From assembly GCA_903875225.1 (NCBI GenBank), contig CAIQVJ010000110.1, positions 60,901 through 124,900 on the forward strand: DNA of 64,000 nt. The letters are read 5' to 3'. The number at the start of each line of letters is the position of its first letter. Position 1 is the first letter of the stretch. The position numbers and the translations under genes were made by a program. This document shows, one piece after another, positions 33,975-44,017 of this stretch. The DNA is from an uncultured Pseudomonadota bacterium. GTDB taxonomy: Bacteria > Myxococcota_A > UBA796 > SXON01. The notes beneath the pieces were generated by a model, which was not told the DNA's origin, did not search any database, and worked only from the letters and a program-made list of their open reading frames with translations.

Positions 33975-34901
33975 ATGCGCTGGGTCGTTGAGATTCCGGT
34001 CCCGCGCGCCCAGCCCTCGCTGCCGATCGTCCGCCCGCCGCGGGCCGCCTACCAGAGCCGCGGCGGCGGCCCGCCCGCCGCTGCCGTCCGCGAGGCCGCG
34101 ATCGCGCACCTCGGCGACCGCCTGATGCGCCAGGGACAGACCGCGCCGGCGAAGGCGGAGATCCGTTTTGGCGGAATCGCGCCAGCGGGAGCGAGCGTTG
34201 CACATGACGAAGCGCGAATCGCGCCAAGCGAAGGCGAATCGCGCCAAGTGGGTTTGGCGCGATTGCCCGACGAGTGGGCGGGTCGGCTCGAGCGGATCCG
34301 GGTGACGCTCGACAAGGCGCGCCGCTGGCGGGAGTGGCTGGACGCCGAGCAGGGTCGTCGGGCGTGCGAGATCGCGAAGCGGGAGAAGGTCACGAAGTGC
34401 CGGGTCAGCCAGGTCATGCGGCTGCTCAAGCTCGCGCCGGAGGTGCTCGCCGACATCGGGCGGCCGGGGCGCACGGGCATGGTGCCGAGCGAGCCCGAGC
34501 TGCGGCAGCTCACGAAGCTGCGCCGAGCCGAGCAGGTTCGCGTGTACAGGGAGCTGACCGGCCAGCCGATCGCCAGCGCGGACGCTCGCCGGGGTGGGGC
34601 GAGGGCCAAGGGGTTCCAGCACCTGTTCGCCCGCGCTCGCCGGTACCGGGAGCTGCTGGAGTCGGGCGAGGCTCTGTCGATGGCGGACATCGCGCGGGCT
34701 GAGGGGATCACGGGGGCGCGGGTGTCCGACCTGCTCTACCTGACAAACCTCGCGCCGGAGATCGTGGCCGAGCTGGATCGGCCGGTGGAGCTGGCGCCCT
34801 ACATCGCGGACCGGGAGCTGCGGGCGATCGCGCGGGTGCGGGACCTGGGGGAGCAGGTGAGGAGGTACAGGAGCGTGGTGGAGGGGGTGGCGGCGAAGTG
34901 A
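33975..34901 (+). CDS. Tandem-HTH (ParB/KorB-like) protein of a type found with site-specific recombinases
   Basis: About 308 aa using the ATG at 33975 (the frame is open further upstream). It contains two similar HTH repeats: RVTLDKARRWREWLD followed by VTKCRVSQVMRLLKLAPEVL, and later RARRYRELLESG followed by GARVSDLLYLTNLAPEIV. The repeated DKARRWREWLD/APEVLADI pattern is the type I associate with short DNA-binding proteins that accompany serine recombinases on mobile elements, but no recombinase is present here. The N-terminal ~80 residues are low complexity (Pro/Ala/Arg). It probably binds a repeated DNA site. Confidence 0.72.
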   Translation: MRWVVEIPVPRAQPSLPIVRPPRAAYQSRGGGPPAAAVREAAIAHLGDRLMRQGQTAPAKAEIRFGGIAPAGASVAHDEARIAPSEGESRQVGLARLPDEWAGRLERIRVTLDKARRWREWLDAEQGRRACEIAKREKVTKCRVSQVMRLLKLAPEVLADIGRPGRTGMVPSEPELRQLTKLRRAEQVRVYRELTGQPIASADARRGGARAKGFQHLFARARRYRELLESGEALSMADIARAEGITGARVSDLLYLTNLAPEIVAELDRPVELAPYIADRELRAIARVRDLGEQVRRYRSVVEGVAAK

Positions 34902-34980
34902 CCGGCCTGCCTGGCTCTGCCGCCGCGATCTGGCGGAATGGCTGAAGCACCGATACAGCGCTCACGCCGTTGGAGTAGTT

Positions 34981-36066
34981 GTGCCCGCTGAACCCGATGA
35001 CCTGAACCTCGAGTCCGACGACGACGACGACGACCCAGATCCCCATCTGGCCAAGTACCGTGTCACCTCCTACCCGGCGGACTTCACGCTCAAGGGGTAC
35101 TTGGACAAGTACAACGAACAGCAGCTCGTGGTGCCGCCGTTTCAGAGAAAGTACGTGTGGGAGCTCCCTCGCGCAAGCAAGCTGATTGAGTCCTTCCTTC
35201 TGGGGCTCCCGGTGCCGCCCGTATTCCTCTACAAGGAACGAGGCTCGCGCCGGTTGCTTGTTATCGACGGTCAACAGCGCATTTTGTCCGCCATCAAGTT
35301 CCTCACGAACGACTTCAACGACGGTCCGTTTCGACTGAAGAAGGTGAGCGCCGCCTGGCTCGGAAAGTCGTACGCCGAGTTGCCGCAACCCGACAAGAAT
35401 CAGCTGAACGACTCGGTGCTCCGCGCCACGATCATCGAGCAACTCGACCCCGACGACGACTCCAGCATCTATCACATTTTCGAGCGTCTGAACACCGGTG
35501 CTGTATCGCTTAGCCCCATGGAGGTTCGGAAGTGCGTGCACTTCGGCCCGTACTTTGAGATGCTTGAAGCGGCCAACAGGCTGGACAGTTGGCGTGAAAT
35601 CCTCGGGACGACGCGAGAAGACAGGCGGCTCCGTGACGTCGAACTCGTGTTGAGATCGATTGCAATGGGCCGCGGGATGGGAAGCTACGACAAGCCCGTG
35701 AAAAGCTTTCTGAACTCGTTCCTAACGTCTCGGCGGAAGCCTCGGCTTGGCGAGGATCCGGTGGCGGCTGACCGGGATTGGTTCACCTCGGCGACAGCAC
35801 GCCTAGTGGCGATTCTAGGAAAGCGACCGTTTCACCTGCGCGGTAGGTTGAACGTGGCGGCGCTCGACACAATAATGCCGTTGGTGGATGCTTTCGCCCA
35901 CGGGTCCCTCGCGGTTGAGGCCCCCCAGAGATATGAACTGCTTAAGAAGAACGCCCAATTTGTGGAGGACACGCATAAGAGCACGAGCGACAAGGCGGTT
36001 GTGTTGCGCCGGTTCGAGCTCGCGAGGCACTACCTCGTTGATCATCCACTTGCCGACCTCGCATAG
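34981..36066 (+). CDS. DUF262 domain protein
   Basis: A 361-aa protein, GTG start. After an acidic N-terminus (a run of D from residue 13) it has PPFQRKYVW at about 52-60, the IDGQQR box at 95-100 and IFERLNTGAVSL, all DUF262 hallmarks. It is followed 18 bp later by a HEPN-domain protein. DUF262 paired with a MAE_28990/MAE_18760-like HEPN protein is a recurrent arrangement in defence islands, in which the HEPN protein would cleave RNA. It is a different subfamily from the DUF262 gene at 1260. Confidence 0.86.
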   Translation: MPAEPDDLNLESDDDDDDPDPHLAKYRVTSYPADFTLKGYLDKYNEQQLVVPPFQRKYVWELPRASKLIESFLLGLPVPPVFLYKERGSRRLLVIDGQQRILSAIKFLTNDFNDGPFRLKKVSAAWLGKSYAELPQPDKNQLNDSVLRATIIEQLDPDDDSSIYHIFERLNTGAVSLSPMEVRKCVHFGPYFEMLEAANRLDSWREILGTTREDRRLRDVELVLRSIAMGRGMGSYDKPVKSFLNSFLTSRRKPRLGEDPVAADRDWFTSATARLVAILGKRPFHLRGRLNVAALDTIMPLVDAFAHGSLAVEAPQRYELLKKNAQFVEDTHKSTSDKAVVLRRFELARHYLVDHPLADLA

Positions 36067-36410
36067 TCGGAGAACCTGCGCCAGATGAGGCTACTTCGGA
36101 CGAACGCGGCGGTTTCTGCATGTAAGGCGCATCTCTCCACCACCGCTTCGGCTGGAACCTCAATCGAGTCGTTCCTAACGCAGCACGTCCTCGTGTTGCT
36201 TTCCGCTGAGGTTGAGAGTGTAGTTCGGGACTTGGTGGTCCAGCGTGCCGAACGTTGTGGTGACGACGCCGTTGCCGCGTTCGTCCGGAACGCATCGGAA
36301 AGGCTGCTTCGGAGCGTGGCGAAGTCTGAGATCGCCGGCCTGATAGGCCGATTCGGCCCGGAACAGCAGAAGGCGTTCAATGACCAACTCGTCGATCGTG
36401 AGGTGACAGC

Positions 36411-37775
<1,365 letters not shown>

Positions 37776-37877
37776 AGCCTCCTTGCTGAAATTTCCAGGA
37801 TGCCCACGAGTCGGCGGTCGACCGGCTCGGGGAAACCCCCCGCAAAGCTGCGTCATGGGCGTGGCGTCAACTGGGTG

Positions 37878-38339
37878 TCAGGAAATTGGGGTCGTCGGAA
37901 AAATCCGCGGCGGCACCCGCGCGAAAAGGGCCTCTCGCTCCTCCTCGGTGATCGCGTGCTTCGGGATCGGCAGATGAACGCCGCCGCCCTGCCCGACGAG
38001 GCACCAGATCCCCCGCTGGTCGTAGATCATCGGGTCGGTAACGGGTGTCCAGTGCGCTCCGTCGTCGCTGGAGATCCATGGGTGGCCGCCCGCTGGGATT
38101 CGCAGGATGACCGCCTGACTGCCGCGCAGGAGGAACCGCAGGATGTTTGCGAACTTCGCCACGCAGAAGAACCACGCCGGCACCAGGAAGAGGACGCCGC
38201 AGATTGAGCGCGACCACAAAAAGACTCCGGCGAAGCCGACCCAAACCAACGCGGGCAGCGCCCAGAAGACGACTGCCGGCCACTCGCCACGTAGCCACTC
38301 GGCACGGGTGTAGGAGTAGCGGATGGTCAGCTCGGGCAC
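37878..38339 (-). CDS. YcxB-like two-helix membrane protein
   Basis: A 153-aa protein. Starting MPELTIRYSYTRAEWLRGEW, it has two hydrophobic segments at about residues 20-43 and 45-70, then a soluble C-terminal domain with GGVHLPIPKHAITEEEREALFARV, which resembles the YcxB family (a conserved membrane protein of unknown role, with I/LPK.. and EE..F pattern). It is adjacent to the sigma-54 activator and the unknown pair below but is not overlapping. Function unknown. Confidence 0.65.
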   Translation of the reverse strand: MPELTIRYSYTRAEWLRGEWPAVVFWALPALVWVGFAGVFLWSRSICGVLFLVPAWFFCVAKFANILRFLLRGSQAVILRIPAGGHPWISSDDGAHWTPVTDPMIYDQRGIWCLVGQGGGVHLPIPKHAITEEEREALFARVPPRIFPTTPIS

Positions 38340-38365
38340 CCGTCAAGGTAGCCGTGCGGCGGCGT

Positions 38366-39403
38366 CTACGTCCTCGCCCGCGCATCCACCACGTAGAACG
38401 CTGTCCGCCAACCCTCCGTTGCGGTCCACGGGTGCACGGGGTTCCCCGGCGGCTCGGGCGTGAACAAGCGTCGGAACGCCTCGCGCAGGGCCTGCGCGTT
38501 CTTTCGTTCGTCCTCGCCGCTGCCGGGATCGCCGTGACCGAGGGTGCCGCCGTTCGAGGCCAGCTTCAGCAGCAGGCGCCAGGCGCGGGTCGGCTCCCGA
38601 TCTCCGGTGCGCGCGTCGGCGAGACCGAGCTCGGCGTAGGTGCGCCGCTCCCGTACACCGGGGGCGCACAGCTCGACGGTGTCGTCGTCGAGCACGCGCA
38701 GGGTCAGACGCTGCCAGACCATCCCGTGCGGTACGCGGATCGCCTCCACCACCTTCTTCCTCTTCCGGCCCAGCGCCGCTTCGAGCCCCTCCGCGTCCAC
38801 CGAGCTTTCCCCATGGATCCCGATCACCGCGCGCAGGGGAAGCGCGACGGCGTCTGCCGCCGCCCAAGCCCGCGGGTCGCCAGTGAGCAGGACCGCCCCG
38901 GCCTCGTCGATGGCGTGTGGGTCGGGCTCTCCGCGAGCGAGGAAGATCACGCGGCGCGCACCCGCGATCGACCGGTGCCCAAGCCGCCAGACGCGCCCGC
39001 TCACGACCTCTTCGATGACGCCAACCAGCCCCAGCCCCTCGGCGATCCGGTGGGCGAGCAGCCGGGGGTGGACGCGCACGGTCGCGCGCTGTTCCGGGGT
39101 GAACCTCAGGAAACCCTCGACCTCGCCGGGCTCGCAAACGCCGACCAGCACTGTACCTCCGTCGGCGTGCTTCACTGCGTCCACCTCGACGTGACAGTAC
39201 CGCGAGCACCGGTCACAGACCGGGTGCTCCGTCGGGGCGCCGTCCACGAGCAGTCTCGCGGCCCGAAGGCCGTCCGCGAGACCGGCAGGCCAGCGCTCAT
39301 GGGCGACGACCACTGGCCACTCGAGCGGGTCCGCCGAGAACAGCGTCTCCAGGTTGAAGCGCGCGCGGTCGTCGTCGAACTGCGCCTGCTCGAACGCGTT
39401 CAC
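38366..39403 (-). CDS. Uncharacterised protein B of a coupled pair
   Basis: A 345-aa protein with a GTG start overlapping the previous gene's stop (GTGA at 39403-39400). The N-terminal part has PVCDRCSRYCHVEVD (cysteines/histidine suggesting a metal site). The middle has an ADAVALPLRAVIGI strand, followed by a helical segment with GRKRKKVVEAIRVP. The C-terminal ~80 residues resemble a winged helix. I do not recognise the family. The open frame continues far upstream (to about 40321), but that is antisense/out-of-frame coding of the neighbouring gene. Confidence 0.7.
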   Translation of the reverse strand: MNAFEQAQFDDDRARFNLETLFSADPLEWPVVVAHERWPAGLADGLRAARLLVDGAPTEHPVCDRCSRYCHVEVDAVKHADGGTVLVGVCEPGEVEGFLRFTPEQRATVRVHPRLLAHRIAEGLGLVGVIEEVVSGRVWRLGHRSIAGARRVIFLARGEPDPHAIDEAGAVLLTGDPRAWAAADAVALPLRAVIGIHGESSVDAEGLEAALGRKRKKVVEAIRVPHGMVWQRLTLRVLDDDTVELCAPGVRERRTYAELGLADARTGDREPTRAWRLLLKLASNGGTLGHGDPGSGEDERKNAQALREAFRRLFTPEPPGNPVHPWTATEGWRTAFYVVDARART

Positions 39404-40563
39404 GCGGCGAGACCCCAGCGGCGGAGGTAGCCGCGGATCACCTGGTGACGTGGGTCGTCGGTGAGGTTGGTCGCGTCGGGCATCGTAAGCGTGAAGGTCG
39501 TTGTCTTCCCGCGCTTGGCCTCGGGGCGCCAGGAGGTTCGCATCGTCGCGCTGTAGAGCGAGAGGCCGGAGGTCTTGAGCGCGTCCACGTTGACGACGCG
39601 GTTCACGAACGTGTGGAGGTTCTCGCCGAGCCCGCGTTGGACGTCGACAGCGGCACCGCTCCGGTGGCCTTCCGTGAAGCGGAACTTGACGGGCTCGATC
39701 CTCAGGATCCCATCCTTCGGGTCTGTGGCGTAGGCGAACGATGGGTCCAGCACGGGGTGGATGGCGATCGGCCGGGAGTTGCCTCGCGTTGTCACCGTCG
39801 GCAGGATCGCCGCGCGGAAGACGTCGATGAGCTGGTCGCAGTCGCGGCGATCGCCGGGCGCCGAGACCTCGAGGAGGCCCTCGCTCGGGCACCAGACGTA
39901 GGCGACCTCGAACGCGGGCCGGCGGTCCTGGCAGGTCAGCCCCTCCTCGTTGAACTCCATGTCGGCCTGGCGATGGTCCTCGCCGAACGCGATGAACCAG
40001 TGCCGCTCCGGGTTCATGCGCGGGCTGTGCAGGATCTCGAAGCGCGCTCCGCGACGCTGTTTGAGGAAGTGGTGGCGCAGCCCGTCCGCCAGCGCTGTCA
40101 GCGCGTCGCCGTCGGTTCGGGGCTCGACGGAAGGCAGCCCGGATCGTCGGTGCAGTCGTCCGAGGCCGAGCGTCCGGCCCTGCGCGTAGTGGAGAAGCTC
40201 GCCGAACAGCGGGTCCCCGGCGTGGTCCAGGAACAGTTGCATGGTGCGGGCGAAGTCGTTCTCCATCGTTGCGAGGTGGTCTGCTTCTGCGGCCAGCCCG
40301 CGGACGCCGACCAGGTCGCACAGCGCTGAGGTGCCTGCACGCTTGGCGATGAAGAACATCTCCCGGAAGTCGGACTCGACGATCGCCCGGTCAGAAGCGG
40401 GGAGTTCGGCGATGGCGGCGGTCACCATCCTCGCAGCGGCGCGACGCCGCACCCCCTCGAGGTTGAGGTTCGCGAGGACGCCGCGACGGGTGAAGTAGCT
40501 TCGGAGCAGGTGGTCGGGCGTGTGGTAGAGGTAGCTCGTGAGATCGTAGTGGACTGCGGGCAT
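39400..40563 (-). CDS. Uncharacterised protein A of a coupled pair
   Basis: A 387-aa protein starting MPAVHYDLTSYLYHTPDHLL, with a GGAG ribosome binding site 7 nt upstream; an in-frame ATG at 40662 is possible but less likely. The N-terminal ~180 residues are helical. The C-terminal half contains beta strands (RFEILHSPRMNPERHWFIAFG) and an LTCQDRRPAFEVAYVW segment. There is no recognisable catalytic motif. It is translationally coupled to the downstream protein B (GTGA overlap), so the two likely form a complex. A GCCAAA-T-TTTGGC palindrome and an AT-rich patch lie ~95 bp upstream of the start. Confidence 0.7.
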   Translation of the reverse strand: MPAVHYDLTSYLYHTPDHLLRSYFTRRGVLANLNLEGVRRRAAARMVTAAIAELPASDRAIVESDFREMFFIAKRAGTSALCDLVGVRGLAAEADHLATMENDFARTMQLFLDHAGDPLFGELLHYAQGRTLGLGRLHRRSGLPSVEPRTDGDALTALADGLRHHFLKQRRGARFEILHSPRMNPERHWFIAFGEDHRQADMEFNEEGLTCQDRRPAFEVAYVWCPSEGLLEVSAPGDRRDCDQLIDVFRAAILPTVTTRGNSRPIAIHPVLDPSFAYATDPKDGILRIEPVKFRFTEGHRSGAAVDVQRGLGENLHTFVNRVVNVDALKTSGLSLYSATMRTSWRPEAKRGKTTTFTLTMPDATNLTDDPRHQVIRGYLRRWGLAA

Positions 40564-40657
40564 TTGATGACTCCGTGGGTGAACGACTGAACAGGTACCC
40601 GGTATCGAACGCACCCGGAGCCGGCCACTGAACACCGCGAAGTTATTTAGGGGGGCG

Positions 40658-40670
40658 GCCAAATTTTGGC
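40658..40670. promoter_or_regulatory. Palindromic operator-like site GCCAAA-T-TTTGGC
   Basis: A perfect 6-bp dyad with one central base, in the intergenic region upstream of the coupled gene pair. The surrounding TTATTTAG patch is unusually AT-rich for this window. It could be a repressor operator or part of the promoter. Confidence 0.4.
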
Positions 40671-40717
40671 TTTTCGGGGGTCCGTCAAGAGCGGGCGGTG
40701 AGCTCGCCGCTTTGAAC

Positions 40718-40735
40718 GCCGATCCGTCGATCGGC
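40718..40735 (-). terminator. Candidate terminator hairpin after the 100-aa protein
   Basis: GCCGATC-CGTC-GATCGGC: a perfect 7-bp stem with a 4-nt loop, just downstream (on the minus strand) of the stop at 40744. The stem is strong but no U-tract follows in the direction of transcription, so it may act as a pausing or RNA-stabilising hairpin rather than an intrinsic terminator. Confidence 0.4.
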
Positions 40736-40743
40736 TGACCCGT

Positions 40744-41046
40744 CTACCCTCGGACGTAGCCCTTCTCGCCCGACCCGCCGCCGCTCCAGGGCCGCGGCTG
40801 CCCATCGTCCCGTACCCGAAAGACGAAGCGGGTTTTTCCTTCGTGGATGACCGAACGTCGGCCGAGGACGGTCCCTTGGCGGTACGACGGCGTGTCCTTC
40901 GACTGATGGAGCGCGACCAGCCGGACGGTGCGGGCGTGCTCCGCCGCCACGAGCCAGACGCCAGTCTCGAACGTGCCGTCGCCGTGGTCCGTGACGTTGA
41001 GGTCGTCGCGGCAGACGAAGTGCATGGCGATGACACGGTCGTGCAT
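40744..41046 (-). CDS. Small beta-rich conserved protein
   Basis: A 100-aa protein starting MHDRVIAMHFVCRDDL. It has alternating strands, VRLVALHQSKDTPSYRQGTVLG, RFVFRVRD, and ends with GGGSGEKGYVRG. The SYRQGTV...GEKGY pattern resembles a small conserved PUA/EVE-like domain I have seen in many genomes, but I cannot name it with certainty. It may bind modified bases if it is EVE-like. It starts two bases after the upstream zinc-finger gene's stop, so they are co-transcribed. Confidence 0.6.
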   Translation of the reverse strand: MHDRVIAMHFVCRDDLNVTDHGDGTFETGVWLVAAEHARTVRLVALHQSKDTPSYRQGTVLGRRSVIHEGKTRFVFRVRDDGQPRPWSGGGSGEKGYVRG

Positions 41047-41048
41047 GG

Positions 41049-41612
41049 TCAACCCGAGCAGGAGTAGCAGGTGTCGTCGCCCGGGATGGCCACGGCGCCG
41101 CAGTGGCGGCAGTTCGTCCGGACCGAGCGGCCCTCGCTGGGGCCAGAGGTCACCTGGCGGACGTTGCGACGGGGTGCCGGGGCCGGCGAAGCGGTCGGGA
41201 TGGCCCGGGTGATGACGCGCGAAGCGCGGTCGACGGCTGGTGACGGCCCACTGGGCCGTTTCGGGCAGGTGATCCGCATATGGCGATCCCGCTTTTTGGC
41301 CCCAACGCCGACACCGCAGTACGGGCAGGTCGGCAGCCCCGATCTTGCGGCCCACCGAGCCGGCGTGGGAATAGCGCTGAAAGCGGGAAGGCTCTGAACC
41401 CGCGGCGGCGCGGCGCTCTCGGTGGCCCCCGGCAGCGTTGGCACCGCGCGCGCAGGACGGGGCAGCTTGTGTGCGCCGTCGGCCGTGATGACCTCGCGCA
41501 GGTGGCCCTCGGCGTCATGTCGCTGCGCTACGAAACGGTTCGGCGCGAGCGCCGAGGCCAACGCGCGGAACAAGAGGTCAACCTGCGACGCTGTCACGTC
41601 GCTAAGCTTCAT
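41049..41612 (-). CDS. Zinc-finger protein of unknown function
   Basis: A 187-aa protein from the ATG at 41612, which has a GGGAGAG site at good spacing; an in-frame ATG at 41666 would extend it by 18 residues. It contains two zinc-finger-like motifs: CPYCGVGVG followed by H and C ~16 residues later (C2H2/C2HC type), and CRHCG...CYSC near the C-terminus. The middle is Pro/Ala/Ser-rich and probably disordered. It is likely a nucleic-acid-binding accessory protein. Confidence 0.6.
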   Translation of the reverse strand: MKLSDVTASQVDLLFRALASALAPNRFVAQRHDAEGHLREVITADGAHKLPRPARAVPTLPGATESAAPPRVQSLPAFSAIPTPARWAARSGLPTCPYCGVGVGAKKRDRHMRITCPKRPSGPSPAVDRASRVITRAIPTASPAPAPRRNVRQVTSGPSEGRSVRTNCRHCGAVAIPGDDTCYSCSG

Positions 41613-41795
41613 CTCCCACTCTCCCGCCACGCCGGAGGTGGAAGGTCGAAGGTTGATGGTCGGCATTCCGAGAACGTAGCGCGAAGGGGGCCCGCTCGTC
41701 GCCGGCGGCCCCTGTTCCCATAGGGCGCTTTATTCCTCGCGCGGAAAGTCGGCCTATTTAGGAAAGTCGAGGCTGGACTCGGACGGCCCGCGGCG

Positions 41796-42839
41796 TCACG
41801 AGTTCAGATCCCAGGGCAAGAGGATCCCGTGCACCCCGACCCCCCCAAGGTGCATCGTCTGCTGATCCTTGACGTTGACCCGCGGCCGTGCGGGCTTCAC
41901 GAGCGGGTCGGGGAGCAGCAAGCTGAAGTCTCGCCAGTCAAAGAACACCGCCGCACCGCTTCCGTGCCGGGTCACCACCCAACCCCGCGCCGCCTCGGCG
42001 AGCTTCGAGGCGACGCGCGGGTAAAGCCGGTAGCTCCATCCACCGCCGCGTAGGGCGAAGTCCGGGGTCCAGACCACCGCCCGCCCGTCGGTGTAGGTGC
42101 GCGGGCAACGTGGCACTGACTTCCTTTCGCCGGAGAGGACCATGTCCGCTACCTCCTCGGGGTCGAGCGAGCCCGGAATGATCTGTTCACAACAGTCGGC
42201 GCACCGCCAGGCTGAACTGCGAACCTTGGGATCAATCTCACAGCCAAGGAGCTCAAGTTTCTCCCCCATGGCGGCCGCGAATTCGACATACTCCGGCATC
42301 GGGTAGCCTGCGATCCGCTCAACGGGACGCATGACAGCCGCGCAGGCCGGACAACGCATCATGGGGGTCGATCGGGGTTGCACGTCAGCGCGAGTCGCAT
42401 CTGCTACGAGTCTGGCCGAGAATCCGCGCTTTCTTCCAAGGGTCCATCTGTTCCAGCGACACGAAACGGGGTTCCCCGCCGAGGCGGTCCGACCATGGGG
42501 CAGCACCTCGGGGAGTCCGCATTTATCGAGCGCTGCCAAGAGTCGGCCGTAAAGGCCTTCACCCTCGTCGTCGCCGTCGCAGCTCAAGGTCACCGTCTCC
42601 TCCGCTTCGATCCCGATGAAAGGGCCCGCCTTGTACTTGAACCAGAGGACGTCCCAGCCCGTGTCGGGCGCACCAAGTCTCGACTCTTCCAGGGCCGCCA
42701 CGAGCAGCTTCGAGAACGCCTCGGAGGCGTAGGTCAAGCGCCCGGAGACAAGGTCGCCCAGGTCGGCATGGGCGGAGATCGGCTTGTGCACGCTGACCGA
42801 ATAAACCAAGCGGGGAATGGGAACATCGACGATGCGCAT
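41796..42839 (-). CDS. Uncharacterised protein with a cysteine cluster
   Basis: A 347-aa protein starting MRIVDVPIPRLVYSVSVHKP. An N-terminal alpha/beta part is followed by a zinc-type cluster: CPAC at about residues 163-166, then CADCC about 55 residues further. The C-terminal ~110 residues are beta-rich with WSYRLYPRVASKLAEAA and end PWDLNS. I recognise no family. It lies alone between two minus-strand groups, with ~130 bp upstream of the previous gene's end. Confidence 0.65.
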   Translation of the reverse strand: MRIVDVPIPRLVYSVSVHKPISAHADLGDLVSGRLTYASEAFSKLLVAALEESRLGAPDTGWDVLWFKYKAGPFIGIEAEETVTLSCDGDDEGEGLYGRLLAALDKCGLPEVLPHGRTASAGNPVSCRWNRWTLGRKRGFSARLVADATRADVQPRSTPMMRCPACAAVMRPVERIAGYPMPEYVEFAAAMGEKLELLGCEIDPKVRSSAWRCADCCEQIIPGSLDPEEVADMVLSGERKSVPRCPRTYTDGRAVVWTPDFALRGGGWSYRLYPRVASKLAEAARGWVVTRHGSGAAVFFDWRDFSLLLPDPLVKPARPRVNVKDQQTMHLGGVGVHGILLPWDLNS

Positions 42840-42911
42840 CCGGCAGTGTAGCGCGCCGGGGCAGCGTCGGACGTCAGGGCCGGCGCTCGATGTGGCAACG
42901 GCGGGACCCGC

Positions 42912-43397
42912 TCAACCCGCCTCGACCCCCACCTCGCCAAACCGCCCAAACGGGAGCGCCTTCCGCATCCCGGGCTGCAGCCGGATCGCGAACTCCGCGA
43001 TGATGCCGCCGCTCGCGTCCTTCCCGAACCGAGGCCCGTAGGCCAGGCCTGCGGCGATCTCGCTGGCGAGCTGCGCGGCCACAAGCTCGGCGACGCCCGC
43101 CGGCAGGATGAGCACGAGCACGCCCTCCCAGTTGCGGAAGCCGATGCTGCCGAACAGCTTGACCGGGATGCTCAGGCCCTCGCCGTTCGGGATGGCGAGC
43201 GGGAACACGTCGACCACGCCGCCGTTCGACATCGGGCGCTGGAACCGGGCCGCGCGCATGAGCGGGCCCAACACGTCGTCGAGCTTGACGCCGATGAACG
43301 CCTGCAGCCCGTCGAACGCGAGCGGTCCGACGCGGATTGTCGTGGTCGGGAGCGTGAGGTTCACGAGGAGGTCCCCGTGCACTGTGGGCGGGGTCAT
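42912..43397 (-). CDS. Beta-rich protein, third gene of the 43-45 kb operon
   Basis: A 161-aa protein with its ATG overlapping the stop of the upstream gene (ATGA). Predicted strands alternate through the first half (LLVNLTLPTTTIRVGPLAF) and there is one amphipathic helix late (LVAAQLASEIAAGL). No signal peptide and no catalytic motif. The fold could be a beta sandwich as in capsid or adaptor proteins, but this is only texture. It is encoded with two proteins of unknown function that also lack recognisable domains. Confidence 0.6.
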   Translation of the reverse strand: MTPPTVHGDLLVNLTLPTTTIRVGPLAFDGLQAFIGVKLDDVLGPLMRAARFQRPMSNGGVVDVFPLAIPNGEGLSIPVKLFGSIGFRNWEGVLVLILPAGVAELVAAQLASEIAAGLAYGPRFGKDASGGIIAEFAIRLQPGMRKALPFGRFGEVGVEAG

Positions 43398-43987
43398 GCG
43401 CTCTCCTTCGGGTCGGGGTCGACGTCGATGACGGTCGTGGCGTGCGTCCGGCGACGGAACGGGACCACCGGGTTCATCTCGTCAGAGAGCTCCGACGGCT
43501 CGTTGGTGTCGTCGTCGCCGGTGTCACCGAGGCCGTGGTCCTCGTCCTCGATGACCTCCTCGGCGTCCTCGCTGGGCACCGCGGGCGCGGAGGTGAACGC
43601 CCCGATCTGGTCGATGACGCCGAGCAGCTCGTCCTGACCCTCCGCGAGGTCGCGAACGGCGACGCGGATGGGCGCGAGGTGCTTCAGGGCGGAGACGTCC
43701 TGGCTGGCGACGAGGGCCTCGATGCGGTGCAGGGTCGCCTGGATCGCCTCGAGCCCGAGAGCCTGGCGGAACAGGAGCTGGCCGATGTGGTAGGCCTGCT
43801 CGCCCTCGGACAGGTCGGCGAAGTCGTCGGCCGCGTCGGCGAGGTCCTCGGCGGTCTTGACGTCGAAGCTGGGGTCGTAGAACGCGTGGAGCGACTCTGC
43901 CCAGGGTGGGCGTGAGAGCTTCGCGGGAATGGGTGCTTCCGGCCGGGAAACGCGGGGCAGACGAGGGGTACGACGGGGCTCTGGCAT
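43394..43987 (-). CDS. Helical/acidic protein, second gene of the 43-45 kb operon
   Basis: A 197-aa protein with a near-ideal ribosome binding site (AAAAGGAGG, 6 nt from the ATG at 43987). The N-terminus is basic and Pro-rich. Residues ~40-120 are helical, with LADAADDFADLSEGEQAYHIGQLLFRQ, and the C-terminal third is acidic, with EDEDHGLGDTGDDD. I recognise no family. The strong Shine-Dalgarno implies abundant translation, unusual for the window and shared with the small protein at 50226. Confidence 0.6.
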   Translation of the reverse strand: MPEPRRTPRLPRVSRPEAPIPAKLSRPPWAESLHAFYDPSFDVKTAEDLADAADDFADLSEGEQAYHIGQLLFRQALGLEAIQATLHRIEALVASQDVSALKHLAPIRVAVRDLAEGQDELLGVIDQIGAFTSAPAVPSEDAEEVIEDEDHGLGDTGDDDTNEPSELSDEMNPVVPFRRRTHATTVIDVDPDPKESA

Positions 43988-44017
43988 GAGTCCTCCTTTT
44001 GGGGGTGAGCGAGTGGG

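Noticed and set aside
39404..40321. Upstream extension of the 345-aa protein's frame
   Set aside because: This part lies over the coupled upstream gene in another frame and is Arg/Pro-rich; a GTG with GTGA overlap gives a better start.
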